From DASQZT01 sp963728965 (lineage in GTDB: Bacteria > Acidobacteriota > Terriglobia > Bryobacterales > Bryobacteraceae): DNA of 64,000 nucleotides. The translations under genes and the position numbers were made by a program. Positions 55,612 to 64,000 of this stretch are shown here, in pieces. The notes under the pieces are model-generated. The model had not been told where the DNA came from, made no database searches, and saw only the letters and a program-made list of their open reading frames with translations. The stretch is taken from the NCBI GenBank assembly GCA_963728965.1, contig CAVSMH010000006.1:310001-374000 (forward strand). Direction: 5' to 3'. How positions within the stretch are numbered: the stretch's first letter is position 1; the number at the start of each line of letters is the position of its first letter.

Positions 55612-57600
55612 ATGAAAGATCCCGCCGGCGAAATCGAAAAACTGCGAGATGCACTGCGCCACCACGAATACCTCTACTACGTTCTCGACACGCCGGAGAT
55701 TTCCGATGCCGAATACGATGCGCTGATGCACCGGCTGCAGCAGATGGAGAGCGAGCATCCGGAACTGGCGTCGCCCGAATCCCCTAGCCAGCGGGTGGGC
55801 GGCAAGCCGCGGGAGGGCTTCGTAAAGGTGCGGCATTCCTCGCCCATGCTGAGCCTCGACAACGCCCTGAACGAAGGGGAACTGCGCGATTTCGACCGGC
55901 GGGTGCGGGACCTGCTCACGGGCGCGGCGTACTCCTACGTGACGGAGCTGAAGCTCGACGGCCTGTCCATGGCCGTGCATTACCGGGAAGGGCGGTTCAG
56001 CCAGGCGGTGACGCGCGGGGATGGTTCGGTGGGCGAAGACGTCACCGAAAACGCGCGCACCATCCGCTCGCTGCCCTTGCGCGTGAAAAACAGCCTCCAC
56101 GAGTTCGAAGTCCGCGGCGAAACGGTGATGAACCGGCGCGCGTTCGAGCGGCTCAACGCCGAGCGCGACGAACGCGGCCTTTCGCGTTTCGCCAACCCGC
56201 GCAACGCCGCTGCCGGATCGCTGCGCGTGCTGGAGCCGCAGATTACGGCATCGCGGCGTCTCGATTACTACACGTACTTCCTGCTGAGAAACGGCGGCCC
56301 GGTCCGGGACAGCCACTGGCAGTCACTCGAAGAGCTCGTCCAGATGGGCTTCAAGGTCAACCCGTACCGCAAGCTCTGTTCGAATGTGGATGAGGTGCTC
56401 GAGTTCTGCTCGGACTGGGAAGCCCGCCGCGAGCACCTGCCCTACGAGATCGATGGGGTGGTGGTGAAGGTCGATTCGATCGGCCAGCAGCGCGCACTGG
56501 GCTTCACGGCGAAGGCCCCGCGGTGGGCCATCGCCTACAAGTATCCGGCGCGCCAGGCCGTGACGACGGTGGAAGGGATTGAAGTGCAGGTGGGCCGCAC
56601 CGGCGCGCTCACGCCGGTGGCACATCTGAAGCCCGTGGAGGTGGGGGGAGTGACGGTGGCCCGGGCCACGCTGCATAACGAGGACGAAATCGAACGGCTC
56701 GGGCTCGAGATCGGCGACGATGTGGTGGTGGAACGCTCGGGCGATGTCATTCCCAAGGTGGTGCGGGTACACGCGCAGGGTTCGTATCGCAAGAAGTTCC
56801 AGATGCCGCGCACGTGCCCGGTGTGCGGCGGAACGATCGTGCGCGAGGAAGGCGAGGCCGCCAGCCGCTGCATCAACACGAATTGTTCGGCGCGGCTCAA
56901 GGAGTCGGTGCTGCACTTCGCGTCGCGCGGCGTGATGAACATCGATGGGCTGGGCGACGCGCTGGTGGAGCAACTGGTCGACCGCGGGCTGGTGCGCAGC
57001 GTGGCGGACATTTACGACCTGGACGAAGAAAAACTCACGTCGCTCGAGCGCATGGGCAAGAAATCGGCCGCCAACGTGATTCGAAACATCATGAACTCGC
57101 GGAGCAACCCGCTGCCACGCGTGCTCACCGCGCTGGGCATCCGCTTCGTCGGCGAGCGTACGGCGGTGTTCCTCGCCGAGGCTTTCGGCAGCATGGATGC
57201 GATTGCGAAAGCGAGCGTGGAGGTGCTTCAGCGCGCCGAAGAGGTCGGGCCCAAGGTGGCCGAGAGCGTCTACCAGTTTTTCCGGGAGCCCCGCAATCGC
57301 GAACTCGTGGACCGCCTGCGGGCGGCGGGGCTTCCGTTCACCTACGAGCCCACGGGCCAGAAGAAGGGGCCGCTGCACGGGCTGACCTTCGTGATCACGG
57401 GAACCCTGCCCAACCTCAGCCGGGAGGATGCCACGCGCCTGATCGAGACCGCCGGCGGAAAAGTGAGCAGCGCGGTCAGCCGCAAGACCAGCTACGTGGT
57501 GGCGGGCGAAGAACCCGGCTCGAAGCTGACCAAGGCCGGGCAGCTCGGCATTGCCGTGCTCAATGAGGACCAGCTTCTCGATCTGATTCAACTCGGCTGA
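55612..57600 (+). CDS. ligA: NAD-dependent DNA ligase
   Basis: Seals nicks during replication and repair, 662 residues, full length. The adenylated Lys is in VTELKLDGLSMAVHYREG. The OB-fold region follows, then the four-Cys zinc finger (CPVCGGTIVREEGEAASRC ... CSARLK, about 403-425). HhH repeats (FVGERTAVFLAEAFG) and a C-terminal BRCT domain (LHGLTFVITGTLPNLSREDA) complete the protein. The 3' end overlaps the convergent epimerase-like gene by 41 bases. Confidence 0.97.
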   Translation: MKDPAGEIEKLRDALRHHEYLYYVLDTPEISDAEYDALMHRLQQMESEHPELASPESPSQRVGGKPREGFVKVRHSSPMLSLDNALNEGELRDFDRRVRDLLTGAAYSYVTELKLDGLSMAVHYREGRFSQAVTRGDGSVGEDVTENARTIRSLPLRVKNSLHEFEVRGETVMNRRAFERLNAERDERGLSRFANPRNAAAGSLRVLEPQITASRRLDYYTYFLLRNGGPVRDSHWQSLEELVQMGFKVNPYRKLCSNVDEVLEFCSDWEARREHLPYEIDGVVVKVDSIGQQRALGFTAKAPRWAIAYKYPARQAVTTVEGIEVQVGRTGALTPVAHLKPVEVGGVTVARATLHNEDEIERLGLEIGDDVVVERSGDVIPKVVRVHAQGSYRKKFQMPRTCPVCGGTIVREEGEAASRCINTNCSARLKESVLHFASRGVMNIDGLGDALVEQLVDRGLVRSVADIYDLDEEKLTSLERMGKKSAANVIRNIMNSRSNPLPRVLTALGIRFVGERTAVFLAEAFGSMDAIAKASVEVLQRAEEVGPKVAESVYQFFREPRNRELVDRLRAAGLPFTYEPTGQKKGPLHGLTFVITGTLPNLSREDATRLIETAGGKVSSAVSRKTSYVVAGEEPGSKLTKAGQLGIAVLNEDQLLDLIQLG

Positions 57601-58234
57601 GGCGGATGTCCGGCACTTCCACAATCCGCACGCCGTGGGCGGGATGTTCCACAGCGGCCACCATGGTGCGGACCATCTGATCGAGCGTCACCAGCCCCAA
57701 GCGGCGCGCCCCCTCGCGCGTCGGGGGGAGGGCCTCCATGAGCCAGTAGATCGGCTTCAGTACCAGGGGCCAGCGGCGTCCTGGCCCCAGGACATACCAC
57801 GGCCGCAAAATGGTGGCGTGCAAGGCTGCGGCCCGAATGGCCGCTTCCGCCTCGCTGCGCGCGGCGATGTACTCCCGCATGACGGGCGCCGGGTGGGCGA
57901 CGCTGACGTAAATGAAATGCCCGACGCGGGCCGTGGAGGCCGCCCGAATGGCTTCCTTTGCGGAGGCCAGGTCGATGCTGCGGAACTCGGCGGCCTTGGA
58001 GGGGTTGGGATGGGCGACGCCCACCAGTTGCACCAGCGTGCCGGCGCCCTGGACGGCATCGCGGTAGCTGTCGGCGGAGAACGGATCGCCGACGATGGCT
58101 TCGCATCCGGGTGCGACACGGCCCTCGGCGCCTTTCCGCACCAGCCCGCGCACGCGGTGTCCGCGGAGGATCAGCGCGCCCGCCAGGCTCCGGCCCATGA
58201 AGCCGCTCGCCCCGGTGACAAACACGAAGGCCAT
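57560..58234 (-). CDS. NAD(P)-binding epimerase/NmrA-like protein
   Basis: A 224-residue Rossmann-fold protein of the extended SDR/NAD-epimerase group. The N-terminal motif FVTGASGFMGRSLAGALI is at residues 4-21. HFIYVSVAHPAP and ILRPWYVLGPGRRWP resemble NDUFA9-like and ubiquinone-biosynthesis-associated atypical SDRs rather than sugar epimerases. The catalytic YxxxK is not evident. The C-terminus overlaps ligA by 41 bases on the opposite strand, so that part of both proteins shares DNA. Function unknown. Confidence 0.85.
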   Translation of the reverse strand: MAFVFVTGASGFMGRSLAGALILRGHRVRGLVRKGAEGRVAPGCEAIVGDPFSADSYRDAVQGAGTLVQLVGVAHPNPSKAAEFRSIDLASAKEAIRAASTARVGHFIYVSVAHPAPVMREYIAARSEAEAAIRAAALHATILRPWYVLGPGRRWPLVLKPIYWLMEALPPTREGARRLGLVTLDQMVRTMVAAVEHPAHGVRIVEVPDIRLSRVESDREAGPH

Positions 58235-58393
58235 CGATCTATTGTGCCGCAGGGCTCGCGGTCGCAGGGGCGGTCAGCGCAGCAAGCGCGCCAGTGCGGT
58301 AAGGGCCTGCGCCTGCACCGTAAATGCCGCGCCCCTGCCTGGAACAACGCGGCGCGGGGAGATCGCGGAAGAGACGGCGGGGTCAGGAGGGTT

Positions 58394-58618
58394 TCAGGGA
58401 AGTCCGAGTACGACAAATGACGCCCAAAGGAGAGGGTTTTCCGGAAGCACGGCGGGGCCGGCGGCCGTGGGCGCCTCGATTTGGCCCGCCCGGAGCTTCG
58501 CCAGGATGGCGAGCTGCGCGTGACGCAATGCGACGCCGGCGCTCTCCCCGCCGAGGTAGTGCCGGTAAAAGGACTCGAGCAACAAGGGGGAAGTCTGGGT
58601 AGATTCGTTCGAACTCCT
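58394..58618 (-). pseudogene. C-terminal fragment of a CHAT-domain (caspase-like) protease
   Basis: The frame reads LLLESFYRHYLGGESAGVAL, then RHAQLAILAKL, then ENPLLWASFVVLG to a stop. This is the closing segment of CHAT domains (FYRxLLxGxSxAxALRxAQ ... PxxWAxFVLxG). Similarity begins right after an in-frame stop at 58619-58621 and no start codon with a ribosome site exists. The catalytic His/Cys part is missing. It is therefore a remnant of a larger CHAT protein, most of which has been deleted. Confidence 0.7.
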
Positions 58619-59005
58619 TCACCTGATCATCGGACAGCGGGGGCGATGCGGAGGAAAGACCCTCGTTCCCGCCACTCCTCTGCCTCGCCATACAGGTATT
58701 CTAGCGAGGCATGCGAGGGAGGCCGGAGGGCGGGAACCGGCGGGAGCCGCAACAGCGCGCCGGTTCGCATCGGTTGCGGCTGTCTGCGGCAGGGGCTTTC
58801 ATTTCCGGGTTCCTAAAAAAAACAACGACCGAGCCGCCGGGTGCGGAAGAAAGCCGGGCGGGAAACCCGGCGGAGAGGGTACCAGGGAGCGAGCTGGAAA
58901 CGAGAGGCCGGCGGGCGCGGGCGGGGGAAGAGGGCCTGCGACGGGCCCGTTACATATTGCCTTCCCATAGGAAACCGTGCAAGGATAACTGGGGAGGGCG
59001 GACGG
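58619..59005. other. intergenic region before the ADOP gene
   Basis: 387 bases. Apart from the ribosome site (GGGGAGGG just before 59006) and the edge of the CHAT remnant I see nothing that I can support. Open frames here are purine-rich, unconserved and probably leftover DNA from the deletion. Confidence 0.5.
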
Positions 59006-61654
59006 ATGAAACCGCTGCGGGCATGGATGATCCGGCTGGCGGGGCTGTTTGGCAAGACGCGCCGGGAACGGGACCTGGATGAAGAGATCCGCAGCCATCT
59101 CGAGTTCCACATCGGCGACAATCTTCGAGCTGGCATGACGCCCGCGCAGGCGCGGCGGGAGGCGATCCTGAAACTGGGAGGCGTGGAGCCCGTGAAAGAG
59201 GCGGTGCGCGAGCGGAACACCGTGCCGCTGCTGGAGCACGGGATGCAGGATCTGCGGTTCGGGCTGCGGCAGTTGCGGAAGCGCCCGGCATTCGCAGCCA
59301 CGGCGATGCTGGTGCTGGCGATCGGGATGGGCGCGAGTGTGGCGATCTTCGCGTTCGTGGACGCGACGCTGATCCGGCCGCTTCCCTATTCCGATCCCGG
59401 CAAGCTGATGGCGGTGACGGAAACCTCGGCGGAGTTCCGGCGCGCCAATCTGTCCTACCTCGACTACCAGGACTGGAAGCGCTTCAACACGACCCTCCAG
59501 TCGTTCGAGGTCTATCGGGGCGGAGGGTTCCTGGTGAGCACGCCGGCGGGCGCCGAGCCTGCCCAGGGGGGCCGGGTGAGCGCCGGATTCTTCCGGACGT
59601 TGGGAGTGAAACCTCTGCTGGGACGCGATTTTCTGCCCGGCGAAGAAGGCCCGGGCGGGGCGTCCATGGTGTTGTTGACCTACGCGACATGGCAGCGCCG
59701 ATTTGGCGGCAGAGAGGACGCGGTGGGCCAGCGGGTCACGTTGAGCGGCGAGCGGTTCACGATCATTGGCGTGCTGCCCGCCGATTTCGCGTTCGCGCCG
59801 CTCGGCATGGCCGAGTTCTGGGCGACGATCGACAGCAAGAACCCGTGCGAACTCCGCCGAAGCTGTCACAGCCTGAATGGCGTGGCGCGGCTGAAGCCTG
59901 GGGTGTCGATCGATGGCGCCCTGGCGAACCTGAACGCCGTGGCCAGGGACCTCGAGCGGCAGTACCCGGATTCGAACCGCGAGCGCGGGGCGAGCGTCAT
60001 TCCGCTGGCGGAGGAAGTCGCCGGCGATTACCGCCCCATTCTGCTGGTCCTGATGGGGGGCGCGGGGCTGTTACTGCTGATTGCGTGCGTAAACGTGGCC
60101 AGCCTGCTGCTGGTCCGTGGGGAAGCGCGGAGGCGGGAGATGGCGGTGCGCAGTGCGCTGGGCGCCTCCCGCGGGCGGCTTTGGAGCCAGTTCGTGACCG
60201 AAGGTCTGCTGCTGGTTGTAGGGGCCGGAGCGGCCGGCCTGCTGGTGGCGAACTGGGCCATTCACGGCCTGAAGAGCCTGATTCCCGCCGACATGGCGCC
60301 GCTGATGCCGTTTCTTCGGGAGCTCGGTTTGAATGGGCGCGTGCTGTGCTGCTCGGCAGCGATTGGGGCGGGGATGGTGGTGCTGTTTTCGTTGACGCCG
60401 GCGCTCCACCTGAGCTTTACCCGGCTGCGCGACGGGCTGACGGAAGGGAGCCGGGGCTCGGCCGGCAATGCCTGGCGGCGCCTCGGTTCGCGGCTGGTCG
60501 CCGTGGAGTTGGCAATCGCCATCGTACTGCTCGCCGGAGCCGGGCTGTTGGGCAAGAGCCTGTACCGGCTGATGCACGTCGATCTCGGGTTCCGGGCGGA
60601 CCACCTGGCGACCATCGCGGTGGCGGCTCCGGAAAGCAGCTTTGGCAAAGAGGAGCAGAAAATCGTGTTGGGGCGGGAACTGGTCCGCGCGATCGGCAAG
60701 CTGCCGGGGGTGCAATCGGTCGCAATCACCACCCAGGCGCCGGTCACCTACAACGGAAACACGGACTGGATTCGCTTTGTGGGAAAGCCGTACGACGGGC
60801 GGCACATCGAGGTGAACGAACGGGACGTGAGCGCGGACTACTTTCGCACCATCGGAGCGAAACTCGCGCGCGGCCGCTATTTCCGCGACGAAGAGGGCCC
60901 CTCGCAGCCGAAGGTGGTGATCGTCAACGAGACGCTGGCGAAGAAGTACTTTCCGGGTGAAGATCCGATCGGCAGACAGATCGGCGACACGACCCTGACA
61001 CGCCAATCGATCCGGACGATTATCGGGGTGGTCGAGGACATCCGGGACGGCGCGCTGGACGCGGAAATCTGGCCGGCGGAATACCATCCGTTCAACCAGG
61101 ATCCCAGCACGTATCTGGTGGTGATGGCGCGCACCAGGCAGCAGCCGGAGGCCGTGCTCGCGGCGCTTGGCCCCGCCATTCATCGGCTGCACGCCGAGGT
61201 GGGTTCATCGGGAGAAGTCACCATGGAAGGGCTCATCAATAACTCGATGAAGGCGTACCTGCATCGCTCGTCGGCGTGGCTGGTGGGCAGCTTCGCGGTG
61301 TTGGCGCTGACGCTGGCGGTGGTGGGCTTGTACGGCGTGCTGGCGTATTCGGTGAGCCAGCGGACGCGCGAGATCGGGGTGCGCATGGCGCTCGGGGCGG
61401 AGCGGGGCTCCGTTTATCGCATGGTGCTGGCAGAGGCCGGATGGCTGACGGCGGTCGGGCTGAGCCTGGGTGCGGCCGGAGCGGTAGGCGCGGCGACGCT
61501 GGCCCGCAAGCTGTTGTTCGGAGTGAACACGTGGGACCTGGAGACGCTGGCGGCAGTGGCGGCGGTTTTGGGAATCGCTGCGCTAGCGGCGAGCTTCGTG
61601 CCGGCCCGGCGGGCCGCGTCCGTCAATCCGGTGGAAGCGTTGCGAACGGAGTAG
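59006..61654 (+). CDS. ADOP-family ABC transporter permease (MacB/FtsX-like)
   Basis: Acidobacterial duplicated orphan permease of 882 residues. The N-terminus has the ADOP-specific helical domain (RRERDLDEEIRSHLEFHI). Two MacB-PCD plus FtsX units follow: the first starts with GLRQLRKRPAFAATAMLVLA, the second with LGSRLVAVELAIAIVLLAGA. Each ends in clustered membrane helices (RRREMAVRSALGASRGRL and QRTREIGVRMALGAERGSV). No ATPase gene lies beside it, which is why this family is called orphan. Start at 59006 with GGGAGG upstream. Substrate unknown; related permeases move peptides, macrolides or lipoproteins. Confidence 0.95.
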   Translation: MKPLRAWMIRLAGLFGKTRRERDLDEEIRSHLEFHIGDNLRAGMTPAQARREAILKLGGVEPVKEAVRERNTVPLLEHGMQDLRFGLRQLRKRPAFAATAMLVLAIGMGASVAIFAFVDATLIRPLPYSDPGKLMAVTETSAEFRRANLSYLDYQDWKRFNTTLQSFEVYRGGGFLVSTPAGAEPAQGGRVSAGFFRTLGVKPLLGRDFLPGEEGPGGASMVLLTYATWQRRFGGREDAVGQRVTLSGERFTIIGVLPADFAFAPLGMAEFWATIDSKNPCELRRSCHSLNGVARLKPGVSIDGALANLNAVARDLERQYPDSNRERGASVIPLAEEVAGDYRPILLVLMGGAGLLLLIACVNVASLLLVRGEARRREMAVRSALGASRGRLWSQFVTEGLLLVVGAGAAGLLVANWAIHGLKSLIPADMAPLMPFLRELGLNGRVLCCSAAIGAGMVVLFSLTPALHLSFTRLRDGLTEGSRGSAGNAWRRLGSRLVAVELAIAIVLLAGAGLLGKSLYRLMHVDLGFRADHLATIAVAAPESSFGKEEQKIVLGRELVRAIGKLPGVQSVAITTQAPVTYNGNTDWIRFVGKPYDGRHIEVNERDVSADYFRTIGAKLARGRYFRDEEGPSQPKVVIVNETLAKKYFPGEDPIGRQIGDTTLTRQSIRTIIGVVEDIRDGALDAEIWPAEYHPFNQDPSTYLVVMARTRQQPEAVLAALGPAIHRLHAEVGSSGEVTMEGLINNSMKAYLHRSSAWLVGSFAVLALTLAVVGLYGVLAYSVSQRTREIGVRMALGAERGSVYRMVLAEAGWLTAVGLSLGAAGAVGAATLARKLLFGVNTWDLETLAAVAAVLGIAALAASFVPARRAASVNPVEALRTE

Positions 61655-61671
61655 GGGGAATCAGTTGGGGA

Positions 61672-61691
61672 GGGCAAGCAGGCGCTTGCCC
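61672..61691 (+). repeat. hairpin GGGCAAGC-AGGC-GCTTGCCC after the ADOP gene
   Basis: A perfect 8-base stem with a four-base loop, 18 bases after the stop codon. It is followed by CCCCTTAC and not by a T-run, so it is at best a weak terminator. Confidence 0.5.
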
Positions 61692-61910
61692 CCCTTACGG
61701 TGCTTGTTGCTTGCGAAGTCGTGACTCCCCTGCGCCATTTAGGGGCTTCACAACTGCGGAGTGGTCTCATGGTAGGACAAAGCGGCGGCCGATCCAATAC
61801 GGGTGATATCGTATTTCGCCCCTAAAGAGCGGCCGGCGGCGGCCGGATTGGTGATCGAGCGCACAGGAAAACGGCGATCGCAGCACCGGGCGAGCTAAGA
61901 TAAGTTCATA

Positions 61911-63290
61911 GTGCTGGAGAAGTTAGGTAAGGGCGGGGTACTACGCGCGGGATACGGCGCGGTGATTGTGGTGCTGGTACTCTCCGCCGGCGAGGCGTAT
62001 CGCATCCAGGCCAGCCTGTCGCGCCAACATTTCAGTATCTACCGGCACTATGTGGATCAGGACCGCGCGCTATCGACCCTGCGGCGCAATCTGTGGCAAG
62101 CGGGCAACGACGTTCGCGACTTCTTCATCCGCACGACGCCGGAACAGGCCCAGACGCTGCAGTCGCAACTGGACGTGCTGAAGAAGGAAAACGACCAGGC
62201 CCTGGACAACCTGGAGCGGCTGTTGCCGCCAAGCAACCTGGCGCCCAAGCTCCACAAAAGCCTGGGGGAGTTCTGGGCGGTCATCGAACCGCTGCCGCGA
62301 ACCATGCTGCACCAGGACAAAGACAGGCAGTTCGGATTCCTGCAGAAGGAAGTGGTGCCGCGGCGGGGGGAATTGTATGCGGCGCTCATCGACCTGACCG
62401 CGGCGGACCGGCAGCGGCTTCAGGAGAGCGAAAAAGAGTTTGCCGAGATACGGCAGCATGCAGCCGAGCGGCTGATGCTGATGCTGGGCTTCGGCGTGGT
62501 GCTGGGTGTTCTGGTGGCGCTGTTGAGCCTGCGCCACGCGGAGAGCCTGGAACGGCAGGCAGAGCGGCATTTCGCGGAAGTGTCGCGGGCGAAGGGCGAA
62601 CTGGAACGGCTTTCGGCGCGCCTGCTGGACGCCGAAGAACAAAGCCGGAGGCAGTTGTCCCGGGAACTGCACGACGAAATCGGCCAGACGCTGGCGCTGC
62701 TCGAAATCGAAGTGTCGCACGCGCAGAACAGTCTTCCGGCACAGGCCGGGGCGGCGCGCGAGAGACTGGGCCGGGCCCAGGAGATGGTGCGGCGCACGGT
62801 GCAGACGGTTCGGGACATTTCGGTGTTGCTGAGGCCCGCCATGCTGGACGATCTGGGACTGACGCCGGCGCTGCAATTCCAGCTGGAGGACTTTTTGCGG
62901 CGCAGCGCGATCGAGTGCGATTTCGAAGAAGAGGGCGTGGCGGACCAGCTTCCGGACGCCGTGAAAACCTGCGTATACCGGGTGGTGCAGGAGGCGCTGC
63001 ACAACTGCGAGAAACACTCGGGTGCCAGGCGGGTGCGGGTCGCGCTGCGGCAGGCGGCGGGGTTTTTGATGGTGGAGGTAGCCGACGACGGGCGCGGCTT
63101 CACGCTGGATCCACGCATGCCGCTGAAGAATGCGGGGCTGGGCCTGTTGGGAATCCGGGAGCGGGTGGCCGGGGTAGGGGGCACGCTGTCGCTCGAGTCG
63201 GCGCCGGGCGAGGGCACGCGGCTCTCTTTGCGGATTCCGCTGCCCGCCGAAATCGGCATGGCGGCCTCGCCGAAGGAGGTGACTGCCTGA
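61911..63290 (+). CDS. membrane sensor histidine kinase (HisKA_3 type)
   Basis: Histidine kinase of 459 residues. TM1 is at about 16-34 and TM2 at about 185-205 (LMLMLGFGVVLGVLVALLSL). Between them is a helical periplasmic domain of about 150 residues resembling four-helix-bundle sensors. The phospho-acceptor box is RRQLSRELHDEIGQTLALLE (His near 253). HATPase motifs are EALHNCEKHSGA, DDGRGF and GLGLLGIRERVAG. The start is a GTG at 61911 with little ribosome-site support; no better codon exists before TM1. Its stop overlaps the regulator start (TGATG). Confidence 0.93.
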   Translation: MLEKLGKGGVLRAGYGAVIVVLVLSAGEAYRIQASLSRQHFSIYRHYVDQDRALSTLRRNLWQAGNDVRDFFIRTTPEQAQTLQSQLDVLKKENDQALDNLERLLPPSNLAPKLHKSLGEFWAVIEPLPRTMLHQDKDRQFGFLQKEVVPRRGELYAALIDLTAADRQRLQESEKEFAEIRQHAAERLMLMLGFGVVLGVLVALLSLRHAESLERQAERHFAEVSRAKGELERLSARLLDAEEQSRRQLSRELHDEIGQTLALLEIEVSHAQNSLPAQAGAARERLGRAQEMVRRTVQTVRDISVLLRPAMLDDLGLTPALQFQLEDFLRRSAIECDFEEEGVADQLPDAVKTCVYRVVQEALHNCEKHSGARRVRVALRQAAGFLMVEVADDGRGFTLDPRMPLKNAGLGLLGIRERVAGVGGTLSLESAPGEGTRLSLRIPLPAEIGMAASPKEVTA

Positions 63291-63937
63291 TGGCCGTGCG
63301 GATCCTGCTGGCGGACGATCACACGCTGGTGCGTCAGGGGCTGCGCCGGATTCTGGAGGAGCAGCCGGACTTCGACATCGTGGCTGAGGCGGGGTCGGGC
63401 ATCGACGCGGTGGAGGCGGCGCGGCTGCATAAACCGGACGTGGCTATCGTGGATGTGGCGATGAAGGAGCTGAACGGGATCGAGGCGACGTCGCAGATTC
63501 TGAAACACTCGCCCCACACGGCGGTGCTGATCCTCAGCATGTACTCGGACGAGCGCTACGTGTTGCGCGCCGTGAAGGCGGGCGCGCGGGGATACCTGCT
63601 CAAGAACTCGGCGGGGGACGAACTGATCCACGCGATTCACGGGGTGCAGCGGGGCAACGCTTTTTTCAGCCCGGCGGTGGCGCGCATTTTTCAGAACGGG
63701 CTGGCCCGGCTGAAGGACGTGAATTCGACGCAGGACCGTTTCGAGCTGCTGACCAGTCGTGAGCGGCAAGTGTATCAGCTCCTGGGTGAGGGGAACAGCA
63801 ACAAAGAGATCGCGCAACGGCTGAAGCTGAGCCTGCACACAGTGGAGACGCACCGCTGGCGGATTATGGAGAAGCTGGATCTGCACAGCACCGCGGAGCT
63901 GGTGTTGAGCGCAGTGCGGCGGGGAGTGGTGATGTAG
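63290..63937 (+). CDS. NarL/FixJ-family response regulator
   Basis: A 215-residue partner of the kinase just upstream. The receiver has Asp9-Asp10, phospho-acceptor Asp55 (VAIVDVAMKEL) and Lys in GYLLKNSAG. The LuxR-type HTH is LTSRERQVYQLLGEGNSNKE ... TVETHRWRIMEKLDLHS. AAGGAGGTG lies inside the end of the kinase gene. The stop codon directly abuts the stop of the convergent ORF on the other strand (TAG|CTA). Target genes unknown. Confidence 0.96.
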   Translation: MAVRILLADDHTLVRQGLRRILEEQPDFDIVAEAGSGIDAVEAARLHKPDVAIVDVAMKELNGIEATSQILKHSPHTAVLILSMYSDERYVLRAVKAGARGYLLKNSAGDELIHAIHGVQRGNAFFSPAVARIFQNGLARLKDVNSTQDRFELLTSRERQVYQLLGEGNSNKEIAQRLKLSLHTVETHRWRIMEKLDLHSTAELVLSAVRRGVVM

Positions 63938-64000
63938 CTAGCGGCGCGTCGGGCCGGGGCCGCCCGGAGCAGCCGGTGCGCCGCCGGGAGCCACCGGAGC
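63938..64000 (-). CDS. C-terminal tail of a Pro/Ala/Gly-rich protein (partial)
   Basis: Twenty codons ending in a TAG stop at 63938 and reading into the window edge: APVAPGGAPAAPGGPGPTRR. The composition is low-complexity Ala/Pro/Gly with a basic end. The rest of the gene is outside the window; no function can be assigned, and it could also be a chance frame. Confidence 0.4.
   Translation of the reverse strand, partial: APVAPGGAPAAPGGPGPTRR

Noticed and set aside
58383..58691. A 102-codon minus-strand frame overlapping the CHAT remnant
   Set aside because: The CHAT similarity is in a different frame; this one becomes Arg-rich after the first third.
61692..61910. Possible small RNA or tRNA between the ADOP gene and the kinase
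   Set aside because: Two small stems (CCCCT/AGGGG near 61730 and AATACG/CGTATT near 61797) are visible but no cloverleaf or conserved RNA pattern can be drawn.

Overview
This is a GC-rich chromosomal window with dense genes on both strands. It carries no tRNA, rRNA, CRISPR array, insertion sequence or phage gene that I could recognise. The protein families point to an Acidobacteriota genome of the Bryobacterales / Solibacter type. Evidence includes a TIGR03437-like 'Solibacter C-terminal' domain (about 32.9-33.6 kb), an acidobacterial duplicated orphan permease (ADOP, 59.0-61.7 kb), a PEP-CTERM protein, an S-layer-homology (SLH) protein, a small di-haem CytoC_RC-like cytochrome and DUF5060/GH42/DUF6807 carbohydrate genes. 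The taxonomic assignment is inferred from families, not from a marker tree.

Layout. 0-5.1 kb (minus): a sugar/2-oxoacid block with a 2-oxoacid dehydrogenase E1 (cut by the window edge), its E2, a transaldolase-like enzyme, a Tat-exported Gfo/Idh/MocA oxidoreductase and a 3-hydroxyisobutyrate/tartronate-semialdehyde reductase-type enzyme. 5.2-6.7 kb: an exported DUF5060 glycosidase-like protein. 7.1-8.9 kb: a soluble histidine kinase and a NarL-type regulator, flanked by small helical proteins. 10-11.7 kb: DUF2277, a cytochrome c and an NmrA-like protein. 11.9-15.1 kb: a solitary RND pump. 15.2-18.4 kb: GH42-like and DUF6807 exported proteins, divergent. 18.4-23.7 kb: housekeeping (aroA, holB, tmk), a radical SAM/SPASM protein and an old-yellow-enzyme reductase.

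24.1-38.5 kb is the most distinctive stretch. In one direction it encodes a 1319-residue multicopper oxidase with all copper ligand motifs, a PEP-CTERM protein, two tandem secreted paralogues sharing an N-terminal half but ending in different C-terminal modules (DUF11-BACON-SLHx3-IPT versus TIGR03437), and a CusBA copper/silver efflux pair whose adaptor has metal-binding domains at both ends. I infer a copper-linked envelope/surface module.

38.7-44.9 kb (minus): alpha-glucan/trehalose genes glgX(treX), treZ and a GH133 debranching enzyme whose reading frame is broken by one extra base near 40.61 kb; treY is not present here. 45.1-49.2 kb: typA, two SIMPL-domain proteins and a threonine-dehydratase-like enzyme. 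49.3-54.6 kb: a branched-chain amino acid operon ilvB-ilvN-ilvC-cimA, preceded by what looks like a classical attenuator: a promoter, a 35-residue leader peptide with an Ile/Val/Leu run, and a GC hairpin followed by a T-run. 54.6-58.2 kb: a lipid/diacylglycerol kinase with a problematic start codon, ligA and an NAD-binding epimerase-like protein. 58.2-59 kb: a decayed CHAT-domain fragment. 59-64 kb: the ADOP permease and a membrane histidine kinase/NarL regulator pair.

The observations most worth following up are the ilv attenuator, the frameshifted GH133 gene, the kinase whose conserved N-terminus lies upstream of every standard start codon, and the multicopper oxidase/SLH/CusBA region.
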